A stretch of 64,000 nt of DNA, from the NCBI RefSeq assembly GCF_032854445.1, contig NC_088296.1:19636853-19700852 (forward strand), read 5' to 3'. This document shows positions 44,590 through 57,600 of the stretch, piece after piece. Position 1 is the first letter of the stretch, and every line of letters starts with the position of its first letter. The notes beneath the pieces are model-generated. The model saw nothing but the letters and a program-made list of their open reading frames with translations, searched no databases and had not been told where the DNA came from. This DNA is from Liolophura sinensis (Eukaryota > Mollusca > Polyplacophora > Chitonida > Chitonidae). Made by a program: the position numbers and the translations under genes.

Positions 44590-47400
44590 GGCTATCAAAT
44601 AGTTTGAAGAAGAGGATGTTAAACAAAAAAAGATCAATTATCAGGTGGAAAGCAGCCTCGACCAGGTGAGGGAGTGGAAAGAAATTCTCATGAAGCACAC
44701 CACAAACAATAATGGAATTTAAGGAGCGACAAAACGGGAAAGGCAGGGAAGAGAAGGAAAGACTTGTTGTTTTGGCGATATACCAGGACATTTCATCAAA
44801 GGCTTCCCAGAATAACAGAAGAAATTAGCCATGGACAAATGCATAAATAGTAAAATCAACAGTGAACATCGACCAGACAAGTGTTCAGAATTTTTGTCTA
44901 AGGCGATTGGTAACTGCCCAACAATTGATGTGACAATGAAGGGGGGGGGGGGGGGGGGGCTTATACGACATTATTGTTTTTTCTAAAACACTACAAGAAC
45001 ACCTTGATCGTCTCTAGTGCCAAAGTCGCTGCTCATCTCCATATATCATTGGCAGATGGCTTGAACGGAAATTTCAAACGCAGATCAGAATTAAAGAAAG
45101 CTTTCCTGTGGTTGAAGAACAAGCTTTTAACAGCACCAGTGTTACTCTATGCAGACTTTAGCAAGCCTTTCGCTGTAGAAGCAGACGCCAGTCTCCAGGT
45201 GCTCTGAGCCGTCCGCTCCCAAATCCAGAATTGAAAGTAAAGAGCCATTGCATTCGCAAGCCGAGGTCCCTGATCTGCTGAAGGAAACTCGCCTAGCTTC
45301 AGCTCCATTAGACTTGAACTACTTGCTTCAAAATGGGTAGTGTGCGAACAGTTTAAGGACTACCTCATGGGTCAGTGGTTTGCGGTATACACTGGCAATA
45401 ATGCTTTTCAGTGCTTGTCTACATGCCGCGTTGATGCCAATTAATAAATGGAGGCCTCGCAGTGGGCACTCTTCAACTTCAATGTGACTAACCCGTCTGG
45501 GAAATCAAATCATAATGCAGACAACTTGTCTAAACAACGAGGTATAAACGAAGAGTCAGACGACGAAGATGAAGTCGAGGCCATATTTTTATCAGATACC
45601 TGTTGTTCGTCACTTCCTGCAGATCTGCATGTCGCGATCGCTGAAGACGCACAGTCGTTCAGGGAGTAAACCGATAAGTGCAATGTGATGGAAACATTTC
45701 CAGCACTCACCAGGCTTGCTGTCGGAAACAAGCAGAAACGCGAGCAGAAATAAAGCAAGTCCCTCGCTGCTGAACGAGGGGATGCAAACCAAATAAGGAG
45801 GAACTCTCCAAGGAATCCAAAGACGTACTCACGGTTCTACGCCAATGAGATCGATTTGAACTAGAGGACAATGGAGTACTGTGTAGAAGAACAACCGGTC
45901 CACAGGGGAAAAATGCAAACAATTCTGCCATCCAACATACGAGCCGATGTTCTGAAGGGACTGCACGACCAAGGAGGACACCAGCGAGTTGAGCGTACCC
46001 TTTCACTGGCCCCAGATCGTGCTTACTGGCCCGGATTGCATGCAGTAGGAGAGCAATACTGTAAATCTTGTGAGCGAAGTTTTTTTTTTTTTTTTGCAAC
46101 GTTACCCCAAACAGTTGTTTGAGTGGCACATAAAGTACTTCAAGCTAATCGTCCGCTAGAGAGCTTAGCAATGGACCACACTGTTATGTGAGGTAGCTCT
46201 GATGGAACAAAGAATGCACGTGCACTAGATGACGTGTTCACAAAGTACACGGTCGCCAGACCAGGCAGTTAAATCAGCAGCAAGAGAGTGGTTTGTAAAG
46301 TATGGGACACCCTTTCCTTACACTCTGAAAAACGACAATGTTTTGAAGGCAATCTAAAAGCCGAACTGTGCAAGAAGTAAGGCGTTGCAAGAGCGGCACA
46401 AGCCTTTAGCATCCCCAGGGCAACGGACAACACGAACACTACAACCGCACAATGCATGTTCCCAGAGAAAAAGACGAGTTGTGTGGAACATCTGCCTGAA
46501 GTGGTGTATATTTACAATGCTACACCGCATATTACCACGCGATTTGCACCCTATTACCTCCCGCACGTTTGCCAGTAGACTTGGAAGAACATCACAGGCG
46601 CATGAGATTAGCTTGGACAAAAAATACTGTGGAGCAAATTCAAATCAGAACTGATCGACAAAAGAGAAATCCAAGGAAGTGAAAAACGTTAGTACCTGTT
46701 AGTACTTGACCAGAGAGTGTTGATTTGGAACAGAGATGTGAGAGGGCGAAGCAAAATTGATGATAAGTACAAAGGTCTCATTTTCCCAGTCGTCGACATT
46801 CCAGCGGATAGTCCAACAGCTAGAGTTGAACTATGGGATGGATCTGGATCAGTGAAGTTCCGGCATCGATCCGAGATACGACTTCGTCCACCTTCCACAG
46901 CTTCCCCAACAAACATGGATCTGCTCTCCAAAATCAGCAAGTCTAATTATACACCTGCATCATACACTGAGGAAGATGACTTGTCCTTAGATGACATGGT
47001 GGTGGTTCAGAAACTGTCGCAACACCTAATTCCAGTTGAAGAAAAGGACACCCAACCTCCACGTCGAAGTACCCAGAACACAGTAGGACAGCATTCAAGC
47101 GTTCATAACGAATCCCGATCTGTTCTCAAGCGTGACATCACCACCAATACCAAACCTCAGGTCTTTGACGACCAAAACTAAACTATCCTAGATTTAGCTT
47201 CACGAGTGGTGCAAGAGGCCGGGAAACACATTCTACAGAGCAATCACCAGGGTATTTCCCAATAATACGGCGTTTGATATAAGATGGAGTTCTACATATA
47301 ACTTATTTTATCATTTTGTTGTATTTTACTTGTAAAGCCGTTGAGACAGCAGGGGAAAATGTGGGCGAGAGTCACCATTTTTCTTGTGTGTATATATAAA
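44590..47400 (+). mobile_element. Broken Ty3/gypsy-type LTR retrotransposon
   Basis: In order: a worn gag zinc knuckle (CFGDIPGHFIKGF near 44770); a protease start (GNCPTIDV near 44910); then, after a run of 19 G, the tail of the reverse transcriptase (YDIIVFSKTLQEHLDRL near 44965). The RNase H start (APVLLYADFSKPFAVEADAS, 45135-45190) and its end (SGKSNHNADNLS, about 45500) follow. Next is the integrase zinc-binding part (LHDQGGHQRVERTLSL and YWPGLHAVGEQYCKSCE, 45960-46075), then integrase core and C-terminal pieces to 47180. Most of protease and polymerase is missing and many stops occur, so it is inactive. A 5' LTR was not found. Confidence 0.85.
44941..44959. repeat. Poly(G) run, 19 bases, at a deletion junction
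   Basis: It separates the protease start from the reverse transcriptase tail of the Ty3/gypsy remnant. Confidence 0.95.
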
Positions 47401-47480
47401 CTTGACTGTTATTTCCTATGTACCAGTAATTAAAGCTGTGGAGAGTACTCTTGTTCAGATGAAGGTCACAAAAGGCCAGA
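47345..47480 (+). other. Candidate polypurine tract and start of 3' LTR
   Basis: 'cagcaggggaaaa' (47348-47359) before 'tgtgggcgagagtcacc' looks like a polypurine tract followed by an LTR beginning with TG. A TATA-like 'gtatatataaac' is near 47390. The right end of the LTR could not be fixed, because no second LTR is present. Confidence 0.35.
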
Positions 47481-50271
47481 CGAACACGCGGCTTGTAAGG
47501 AATACGACAGCTGAACACTTCCACGAGTTCGACTTGGCGTTTATTGCATAAATCTTGGCGTGTTAGCCGATGGGTATGTGCACTTTACTGCTTTATGTTG
47601 TAAAGCATTAGCAGATATGGTAAAAGTAGCTGGTCCCTGAACTGTTTTTCTTGCATATTCCATACTACTCAGATTCACGCAACTTTCTCGAAGGAAAGAT
47701 GAACTCGTACATTTACCGTCCTACTTAAGGATACATGTTACATACAAACTGGTGTTCTCATCTGTTGTCATTTGTTTCTTTACTTTACTGCTGTTGTATT
47801 ATCTATTTTGTTACGTTGATTCCTTGTGATACTCCCCTTGTATTTACCTTCATTTAATGTTAAATCTCAGTCATTTTACTACAGTTTGATACATACTTTT
47901 CCTACGATTATTACGGAAGGACCAGGGAAATTTAGAGCTGGTATAGCCTTTTATCTGTTTCTGCTGTCCGGTGATTTGAAGGTATGCCAGTTGACCATCT
48001 GTTTTAAGGTTATGCTATTAGGTAGTGGTGATCTACTACACACTGTTATGTAGGTATTGTGACTGTGAACTGTATTACGTTTGTCATATAAGAATACAAT
48101 ATCTATATGTTCTCCTATGTTGAATAGTATTTAACATAGAAAGTCTCTGGGAAGTCTCGCTACTGTAGCGAACTGAGTTTTCGCCCCTTACATGTGTTAA
48201 AGATGTTTAACATCACCTATGGCGAAAATAAAACTTTCTCAGGAATACTGTGTTGTTTTCTTTATTAGTGGTTACTCTACTGGTATTTCATGTTTACAGG
48301 AGTAGATAGCAGAACAATGAGCGAGTCAGATGGTCAACCTTGGAGGTAGGAAACTGACACGGTTATTGTTCGCTATCCCTGACAGACCCGGAGCGAGAGT
48401 GCCGTTAGATCAGGGGGATTTTTATGCACGTTAGTAAATACCGTGGAGCCCTTGCCCACATATGTAATACCTTCATAGAGAAGCGACGCAATTGACCACA
48501 TGATCTGTTCAAGTTTGCCGTGGATACACTTGGCATATCAAACCCATTCTCACACAAAGTGTGGATAACTTGCGGTCAGTCAGCGGTTCAATACCGACAT
48601 TCAGTGAGCTACGTGCAACACTGGAGGAGAGTTTGACACACTGGGCCGGTCTACTAGGCATTTCTTTCATACTCACCCGTATACAGACTCGGCAGGATAT
48701 AATATTATATCCTGTACGGGTCTGACTGTATATGAACTGCGACTGTATATATTACATACCGGCGACAACTATGATATCTTCGACTGTCACCAGTCGGGTT
48801 ATAGCCTGTCATGGGCCGCCTGGGCCGCCTAGCTGCCGTTCCGCTGGGAGGAACCAGGGCCGCTGTGAATGCCGGTATCAACCGAGGGAACGCGCTATAG
48901 AAACCTGAGGCCCAGAGTTGCTGTGTTAGCTGTGCACCTACGGGGAAAAGGAGTCGGTATGACTGCCGGGCGTGGTGGGCAAACTGAAAAAATCCCCACT
49001 GCGGTGTGGCTGCTGGAGAGCAGTCGAATTCCGTGGGGGTGTGCGGTACTACTACAGCTGGAACGAACCCTGGAGGCGTAAGGCGGGGCTGCAGTACTGT
49101 GTAACACTGAGAATAGGGGAATAAATGTTAAATCAAAGCATTAACCAGAGCTAGAGTAGGGATTTTTTTTCAGTGTTCACACGCGGAAATAGTTTGTGTA
49201 CATTTTGAATGAACCACCCTGATTTGTTCTTTTAACATTTTTATTGCGTTACAGTTGGTCATTTCAGCGTTCTCCTCCGACACTCTTGATCACACCAGGC
49301 CTGGTTGAATTAAGATTCCGTGGTAGTTAGGCCCGTGCCTAGGGCGGCCAGTTGCGGAGAAGGTACGCTGGTTCTTTGTAGCATGAAACGCAGTGCATAA
49401 TTGTCATTGTTTCAGACAGCAGCCATCCGCTTTGTCAGTTCCTAGACTCCTCATGTGCAACACTTAGATGGTCCGTTGTACAACAGCTACTGTAAATCCC
49501 AGCAAAGAACTACATGTACTAGCTAGAAGCTTGGACTTAGTGACCTCATTCCTAATACGTCCTATTGACTTACACGTGACCTGAGCCGTGTCCAGCAGAG
49601 CGCCCAGAACAAGATTACTATGTTGTGAAGGAGCGAGCAATATTTACCAAGGTTAATGGTGAGTGCCAATGGAAATGTGTCCCAATAAACAGGCATCTAT
49701 TCCTATCAATATTCCGAGCAGAAATTAAAATACAAAAAATCGAAACGAGTCAAGTTTCAGGTGCATTAAACGATAAATGTTATGTTTCGTTTTAATGTGA
49801 TTGTATGTTTCATGCGATGAAAACTTGCCGTTTTGAGTATTTCTAGACCAGCGTCATCTAATAAATTACAATGAAAATCACTACATTTTGTTTTCTTTTA
49901 CCTAATTCTGCTGAAGACATCGTGCTTGAGGGCGTGTAATTCGCTACTATTTAAGTGTAAGACCTGTTTGTCTGCGGTTGAATCACCTGCGAGACTATCT
50001 TACGTTGTCGGGTGGACACGTGACTGGCTTTTGGGGAAACAAGTGTTAAATATATGCTGGACAAAGAACGCAAATGCTCTGGTGGGTTTTCACAAATGCC
50101 ACAGCCTGAGAATTTATTATGTTAGACAGAGGTAATCAGCATAAAAGTAGAGGTATCTGTAAATATGTTCCTTTCCCTTCCTTCCTTCTGAGTTTGGATA
50201 GTGTTCCCGCTGAGGGACTCACAAGGAGAAGCAGCCTGGAGGGTAACGTCTGGCAGTCAAGACGGTACAGC
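47481..50271. other. Gene-poor stretch with a GC-rich patch at 48780-49110
   Basis: The GC-rich patch contains a 70-codon frame (48869-49081) and a 29-codon frame starting at 48810 (MGRLGRLAAVPLGGTRAAVN). Neither resembles a protein I know. The patch might be a promoter region or first exon of an unseen gene. Confidence 0.35.
48677..48733. other. Hairpin with 20-bp perfect palindromic centre
   Basis: AGGATATAATATTATATCCT (48694-48713) is flanked by imperfect arms (gtatacagactc on the left; gtctgactgtatat on the right). Confidence 0.6.
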
Positions 50272-50356
50272 ACCTGGGTGAAATGTATGAATGAAGACTG
50301 GCTGTGATCTTGGTAAAACACGTCTTGACTGCTCGGCTGTCTTGGAGGGAATGGGG
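50272..50356. repeat. 85-bp direct repeat Z, copy 1
   Basis: Identical to 52087-52171 as far as I can read. It contains 'cgtcttgactgc' (50321-50332), which pairs with the inverted 'gcagtcaagacg' at 50253-50264 outside the repeat. Confidence 0.9.
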
Positions 50357-52086
50357 AGAGCTACTAGAGCTTTCAAGTATTAATGAGTAAATAATTTAGA
50401 ACTTAGCTTTCAAAGACTTAATAGAAGTGCCATATGATCATAACAGGTAAGTTAAACAAGTTAAGGTGTTGGACGTGATTATTAACCCAATTATATAATA
50501 GACATGTTCCATTGTGTCCACATGTATACACAGTGACCTGTACACATACATGTAGGTTAAGGTAGGTTGAAGTTGAGAGGTCAGCCTGACAGTCAGACCA
50601 TAATGCACGTAACGTTTAAGCATGGCATCTAGAAACCAAGTGACATCATGCTAACAATGATTGCAATATAGTCAATACTAGAGAGGCCAAGGGTCACAGG
50701 GTTACCGGTATCCTGTTTAAGAGAGGCATCTAAACATAATGTCGAGTACGTTGCCAGGCTAATAAGGGGCCAAGCTCGCGTTAGAAATTTAGATGACTCA
50801 GTGTATCCACATGATGGGTACAAATGCATTTTATGATGCCAGGTCATATTTCATATATAACAAGACATACTGGTCTATGCCAGCTGACCTTCACCTCCAA
50901 CCAAAACATAACATTCTTAAATTACTCTTTCGATCATTTAACATACAGGTTACAAATCAATAGTGTAGGCTAATGTATGCAATTCCTCATAATGGAACAA
51001 TAATCGACCAGGTCTACATCAGTAGAACGATATAACATCAACATGCTTGTCAGACAGGGGATTTTGATAATATCTATAAACTAAACACAATATTACCATG
51101 CGATAGCCTATATGCATATTAACTGTATATACAAAGTTAATATCTATATATATGTATCTATCAACAATAATAACAAATGCTTACTGACTGGCCATAGAGA
51201 ACATGTACACTGGACTCAAAATGTCAAAGTCCAAAAGTATGATAAATTCCAGTATATGTGCATCTGCAATGATATGTAATTTCTGAGGACTGTGTTGTGT
51301 TAAGACAATCACAGGCATAACTAAATACAAAAACTCAGAACAGTTACAAGTGGTTGCTTTTGTACTGAGTTTTCATTTGGTCTGTGTACTGCTGGTGCAG
51401 CCATCTTGTTTAGCCACTTGATAAAGGCTGGGCTGATAGGATGAGATTAACCAGCAGGGGGCATCAAGGGCAATAGATGCCAAGGAGAAATTAATCCCTT
51501 CCAGATGTGCTGCCACCTTGCTTACATACACTGGGGTAATACACATGTCTGTAGCTACTGGAGGCTGGCATGGTCAGCTCAAACAAAGGAATTAGGCTTG
51601 ACCATGTGTTAACCAGTGTAAAAGGAACTATCTGTTCTGGAAGTTTGGAGATCAAGTTAAGTTTAGGCAAAAGCTAGTAGTTGATACATATAATCCTTAA
51701 ATTCCAGATTAATTTAAGTAAACAGTGGTCACTTTTAAAACTAGTGAACTTAAGTGGGATAATGGTTTCAATGTAGAGGTTTATCCCAAACTAACACAGC
51801 TAACCAAATATTTTCACTGTAAACAAGTTGATGGGAGAAGCAGTTATCCCACCTGTTTCTTAGTGTAAATTCCTGAAATCTATTCAGCCAATCCTTTTAG
51901 AATGTGTGTATCTCTTTGCAGAGATCACACTAACTTGTGAATAGCTGACCAAAGTAATAACTTAAATTACTCAAAAAGATGTGCATAATATATCCTATAT
52001 GGCACAGTCAGATAAGTGCATATGTAACAACAATTACATATATCAGTTTTGAGATAGTGTTCTGAGACCACAAGGGTTAAATTCTT
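50357..52086. other. Unassigned DNA between the 85-bp direct repeats
   Basis: No open frame or known element is visible. The segment differs from its surroundings only in being bracketed by identical repeats. Confidence 0.5.
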
Positions 52087-52171
52087 ACCTGGGTGAAATG
52101 TATGAATGAAGACTGGCTGTGATCTTGGTAAAACACGTCTTGACTGCTCGGCTGTCTTGGAGGGAATGGGG
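52087..52171. repeat. 85-bp direct repeat Z, copy 2
   Basis: Begins 'acctgggtgaaatgtatgaa' and ends 'cttggagggaatgggg', the same as copy 1. It lacks the outer inverted word found beside copy 1. Confidence 0.9.
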
Positions 52172-52429
52172 CTAAAACAAAGGGCCGCATGGCAAGGCTG
52201 GGGTGTGGAGGTCATGTGACCTCCCACCCCCTCTCAGGCCATGGGCACTCCCCCACAAGCATAAGGCTTGGTTACTGATGTGACTAGCTTACTGGTGAAC
52301 ACCCAGAGCAGATCTGGTCTGGAGGTTTGGGCAGATCTGACCTGGGGGTTTACATAAGCATTTACAGTTATTCTAAACAGTTTAGAATAAAGTCCTACCT
52401 GTGATAAATTGACAAGAGGCTATATTCCA

Positions 52430-52585
52430 TTTGTTTATTTATTTATTTGATTGGTGTTTTACGCCGTACTCAAGAATATTTCACTTATACGACGGCGGCC
52501 AGCATTAAGGTGGGAGGAAACCGGGCAGAGCCTGGGGGAAACCCACGACCACCCGCAGTTTGATGGGAGACCTTCCTACGTACGG
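52430..52585 (-). mobile_element. SINE (family 1) tail and core fragment
   Basis: A well-preserved tail and core in minus orientation, stopping at 'cctacgtacgggg'. The tRNA head is absent. Confidence 0.88.
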
Positions 52586-53399
52586 GGCTATATTTCACCC
52601 GTGACGTGTGACCATACGCCATGCAACTACCACACTGCTGTCGCTGATCTGTTCTACTCTGTCTTTAATTATATTGATAGGCACAACAGTTATCCAACAG
52701 CAACGTCTACATATTTGAATAACACCGAAGTAAAACATTGTATTCATAGTGGATGATTACTGTTCATATTGTTTAACTCTAAGTGACTAGAAAATATCTG
52801 GCTAAACTTTTATCTCGGCTAGACGAATTGAACGAGGTAATACGACAGATGGCACTGTACACGTACGAACGCGGCTGAGGAGCTTATTATGGGATCGTGG
52901 CGGATTTTGTTTCTTGACGGTTGAGACGGGGTGACCGGTTCAGTGTTCTAAGGGAGAGTTTTCTGATGTAATACCAATGACCTGAAATGTCACGGTCATG
53001 TACTTGTTCGTTCGAAAGAAAGATCCTTATGGTCTCATGAACGGTACGCAATATAATACAGAAGATGTCATTATCAAACACAGAGAGGCAAACTACATTG
53101 ATCGTACTTGACCAGTGCAAACAGGCCTACGCCGTTCTCCCGTCTAGTAACCCGCGTCCTATTTTTTCGGGCTGGGTACGCTTAGCCCCTATGTTAACCC
53201 ATAGGCCTCTTAAAGGTTTTTCAGTGTGCAGCTTTTCTGGTGTGCATTCAGGAGATATCACATGAGTCTGACATAGTGTGTTTACACAGTACGGTTTGTT
53301 AGGGCGCGTGACTGAGCGTGGAAATCTCCCAGACTTGTGTCATCATTCAGTGAATGGCTGCTCGGAGGATATATAGAGAGCTCCAGGGTAACCGGCCGG

Positions 53400-53480
53400 C
53401 TATCGACCTCAGCTGACTTATATACAGGGCGACCAAAAGAGGAAGCTTATCACAGGACGTCCCGTTCACCGGTAGGTACA
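53400..53480 (+). promoter_or_regulatory. Candidate GST promoter and 5' non-coding exon
   Basis: A TATA-like TTATATAC lies at 53418-53425. About 50 bases on, CACCG|GTAGGT at 53472 could be the donor of a short non-coding first exon. This is inferred because the ATG exon clearly begins at a splice acceptor. A second TATA-like tract (ATATATAG) is near 53369. No transcript evidence is available. Confidence 0.3.
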
Positions 53481-53779
53481 TGTATGCAGGGTTGAATATA
53501 TAGTAGCAGTAATTACATGAAGGCTTGGAGGCCTACCTGTACACAGCGTATATAAGATGAAGTTTGTACTGAAATTACGCAACTGTATTTTGTGTATGTG
53601 TCAGCATTATGTTGTAGGCTTGGTAATCTACATTCGAGCTGTAACTATACTCTGTTTCTTTTGGAGAGTCGCCTCTTTTCGGCTGCCTGAAAAATCAGAC
53701 ATAATCGCTACCCAAGTTGCCTGCAGTCGGTTTCATGTAACAACCCAAGCTCTAGACATTGATACGTACCAAAGACCGA

Positions 53780-54265
53780 CAGTATGCGCATATTGTCTTC
53801 ATCGGCAATACACACCCATTGTCAAAATCGGCAATATACGCACATTGTCTAGATCGACAATTTTCGCACATTGTCTAGACTTACAATATACGCACATTGT
53901 CTAGATCGGCAATAGACGCACACTGTCTAGATCGACTATATACGTATCCTGTCTAGATCGGCTATATACGCACATTGTCAAAATCAGCAATATACGCACA
54001 TTGTCTAGATTGGCAATTTTCGTACATTTTCTAGATTGGCAATTTTCGCACATTGTCTAGATCGGCAATATACACACATTGTCTAGATCGGCAATATGCG
54101 CACACTGTCTAGATCGGCAATATACTCACGCTGTCTAGATCGGCAATATACGCTCATTGTCTAAATCAGCTATATACGTACACTGTCTAGATCGGCAATA
54201 TACACACAGTGTCCAGATAGGCAGTATGCGCACATTATCTAGATTGGCAATATACGCATACAGTG
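53780..54265. repeat. 26-bp minisatellite in GST intron 1, ~18 copies
   Basis: The unit is roughly 'cacattgtctagatcggcaatatacg'-like (26 bp), and copies differ by one to four bases. It occupies the intron between the presumed non-coding exon and the ATG exon. Most units carry a TCTAGAT core. Open frames across it are by-products of the repeat. Confidence 0.9.
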
Positions 54266-54475
54266 TACTTCTACTCTTCTCTATGGACAGTCGGGAGTCA
54301 AATCTTCAGTGAATGGAAAGTTTTCAATTTATCAAGGATCAAGAGAATTTAAAAATGCAAATTTATTCTCTGTTGTCCTCATCTGAGACAAATACACTGT
54401 TTTATTAAGAACGCGCCATGAAGTTTGCTTTATTTCTAATTTTAAGTATTTGTTGTTGTTTTTTTTTTTTTTCAG

Positions 54476-54639
54476 AAAAACCAAGATGCCTAAATATAAG
54501 CTGACCTACTTTAACTTCAGAGCAAAAGGGGAGATAATCCGCCTTCTGTTCAAAGTGGCTGGTGTGCCTTTTGAAGACTTTCGAATTGAGGTAGGGGCTG
54601 ATCTCAAACCTCCAGAGGATTGGCTCAAGTTAAAGCCAA
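54476..54639 (+). CDS. GST exon 2 (first coding exon; ATG at 54486)
   Basis: The exon is preceded by a long T tract and acceptor TTCAG at 54471-54475. The ATG at 54486 sits in the context CCAAGATGC. It encodes residues 1-51 and the first base of Lys52, covering the first beta-alpha-beta unit and catalytic Tyr8. The donor GTAAGT is at 54640. Confidence 0.92.
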
Positions 54640-57600
54640 GTAAGTGAGAAGTTTTCAAAGAAACACTACTAAATACTAAACGAGAATATAAAACGAGAAT
54701 ATTACGTAAGAATGTTTTTTTTTTTTTTTTTTTTCCTTCCGCCCACGGTCCTTTAACACTTTTCAGAGATCGTGGATGGTTACGAGGCCGTGTGCCGATA
54801 GTTTGTGACCGGATAAGAATGGCCTATGGTTTACATGTGTGAATATATGATCTGACTATTGGACTCCTCTCTAGGCTTATGTTCATGTAACAACGAATAT
54901 TTCGTCTTTTTTTTACATTGAATGCATGATTTACACTAAGTAACGAGATATAGTGTGGTCTGAGTAATGAATAAGTACGTGGTATCGCACAGTTACGTTT
55001 AACATGTGATATGTTAAGGGTCCACCAAGCAAGAGGTGAAAAAGTTCGACCGTACGTTAGGTCATGCTTTTCACTTCTCAGTTCTTAAAAGCTCCCCGAG
55101 GGTAACAATGACCATAATATGAGGAATGCCTGAGGTTCATCAGACAATTGCACTGCATCGGAAATTTTGCAGCTCTGGATACATGTGATACCTTTATATC
55201 AGGAGATATGACAGATGGCGGATGGCCCGCTTTTCTCTGTGTTTCCCCTTACAATAAATTTGACCGACGTCATTTGAGTCTAAGGCCTTTTGGTACGTTT
55301 GGCGTTACGCAGGAAGTTTCAGATCTTCTCTCCACAATTTTGCAGGTTTCGTCTAACTCATAATTAAATTCGGCAGGCGTGTTATTCTGTTGCCTGAATT
55401 ACGTTAGTGTAAATCGGATGTCACCATTGTAACGCCAGTGATGCTAAAGGATAACGAAGCTTATCAGTACCTCGTCCATACAGCGTAATGGGCGCCACAA
55501 CGGTGTCCACACTTGGGACATTACACACGTGCTATTATAATATTGGGGGTATTATATCGTAATTAGACAGTTTATCAGTGAGACATCTTATGAAGGAAAC
55601 GATATTCAGACAACCACGTTTAATTTTTTTCACGAGGTGTGTACATTTGCTATTGAAGCATTTATATGAAGAGTTATAAAACTGTAAATCAAGTAAGCTG
55701 ACAGGAGACCGTGCTTCACCGGTTACACATAACCATTTGCCATCTATTATGCTGTAGTCGCTCCTTTCACTCTCGAAACCGCAGTCCTGTATATCATATT
55801 TAATCAGTCGAATGTGTATATGTAAATACCTACTTACTGACAAGTTTGAATGTCAAGTTCGACATGTTCACTAAAGAGAATACGGTATTTGTGAGGTATT
55901 TGTGAGCTTTGACGATTACCATCACGCATGATGAACAACCAGTGTGAATGTCTCACCAACGTACATTTCCTGGTTTACTTCAACCAAAATGACGTCTACA
56001 CCATCGCACGTGGTGCACACTTGCATATCTCATGAACGTACGTTCCCCGGTTTACTTCCACCATAATGATGTCTACGTTTTAAGTGTAGTTTTCTTGAAT
56101 TAGGGAGTAAAATACGAACCACGTAAAAATATAAATATTAATCAAAGATTTATTTTCAGTTATACTGTGGTATTTTCGAGGACCATTTCAACAGGATAAG
56201 AGATGTTGCCGGTGTGTGTCTTTTGATAACATCAATGTATAAACCGTCTTTTCAGAGATGCCCTTCGGTCAGATTCCCCTCCTGGAGGTAGACGGTAAGG
56301 AACTGGTTCAGACGATTGCCATCAAGATGTACCTGGCACGAGAATTCGGTAAGTCAGTTTGCAACCCGGAAGCCCTCGTGTGGATTTACAGATGCTATCA
56401 CCTATTATCCTCAAGGGAACAATTAGCAAACATTTAATCAAATAGCTGCCCACTTCCAAGTTTGGCACTCAACACAAGACGGTAGTTCAAGTATGCTTGT
56501 CGGTCCAAACCTCTGGTGACTAACCTGTGTCATCGGCATAACATTTGAGTCAAACAGCACCATATGCATTGATACATTGTGAACATTGTGATCCTTTACA
56601 TACCAACGTTACATCCTGGATCAAGGAAGCAAAAAAAAACAAAAAAAAACAAACAAAAAAAAAACAAACATACAACAAAGAAAAACACACTAACAAGAGC
56701 AATGCTGCTGAAACCGTGCTAACAATGCATTTGGGATTTTCCCTTTCCTGGATGGGGAGAGCCGTTGAAGATTTCAAAATCGTCTTAGTTGCACCCCAAT
56801 CTCCAACAGGGGAGTCCTATTAAAGAATGCATGAAACATGGGGGTAAGATTTATCGGTAAAATAATCACTTGACAATTAAGTAAATGGTAAACACAATTG
56901 TCACCAACGTCCTTACTAACTGTGGAAACAAATGACATGTACGTAAATACATGTCTACATTTCACCTTACAGGCATGGCGGGGGAGTCCTCGTTTGACCA
57001 GGCCAAGGCCCTCATGTGGCTGGAAGCTGGTGATGATCTGTATAATCAGATGTCCGCCTGGGTAAAGGAGCAAAACCCGGACAAGAAGGTAAGACTGACT
57101 GGACTTACATGTATCACCCATGATATACATTAAAACGATAGGGAGGTTTCGAGCTGGAACTCTTTTATCGCCAGAGGTATCAAACGAGAAAAATGTTCGG
57201 CAGCTATTTTTCATTACGTATACCATATTATGGGTGTCTCACATGTCTGAAAGAAGTTTCTCAAAAAGTAATTCAGACTAAACTAACGGTGGGTAAAGCT
57301 GAGGAACTGAACGTTTATGAACCTGAGAAGGTCCTCATAGGAAAGAGGTGCTATTGGTGCCTCTGGAACACGGTGAGACAAGTAGCCTGTAAAATGTCAA
57401 CAAAGGTTTCCTAACTTTTTTGACAAGTCACGTAATACAGTGGGACTGTTTACCTTTAATAACAAAACAGTTTGAATTCGAACCCCTCCTACTGGTACTA
57501 TAGCAGTAAGCGATGCATGAATCGTGGGCATGGGGCAGTTGCTAGTATTTAAGGTTTTACATGGAGAATAAAAAATAATCTAACTGAGTTGAATTGACAT

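Noticed and set aside
44285-44602. 105-codon frame before the Ty3/gypsy remnant
   Set aside because: It is the translation of a family-1 SINE; the same peptide words appear at the other SINE copies.
49926-50307. Short frames near 50 kb as exons
   Set aside because: There is no protein-like pattern, and part of the sequence is the 85-bp repeat.
57193-57414. 73-codon frame in GST intron 3 as an alternative exon
   Set aside because: No acceptor in a matching phase was found, and the GST reading is complete without it.
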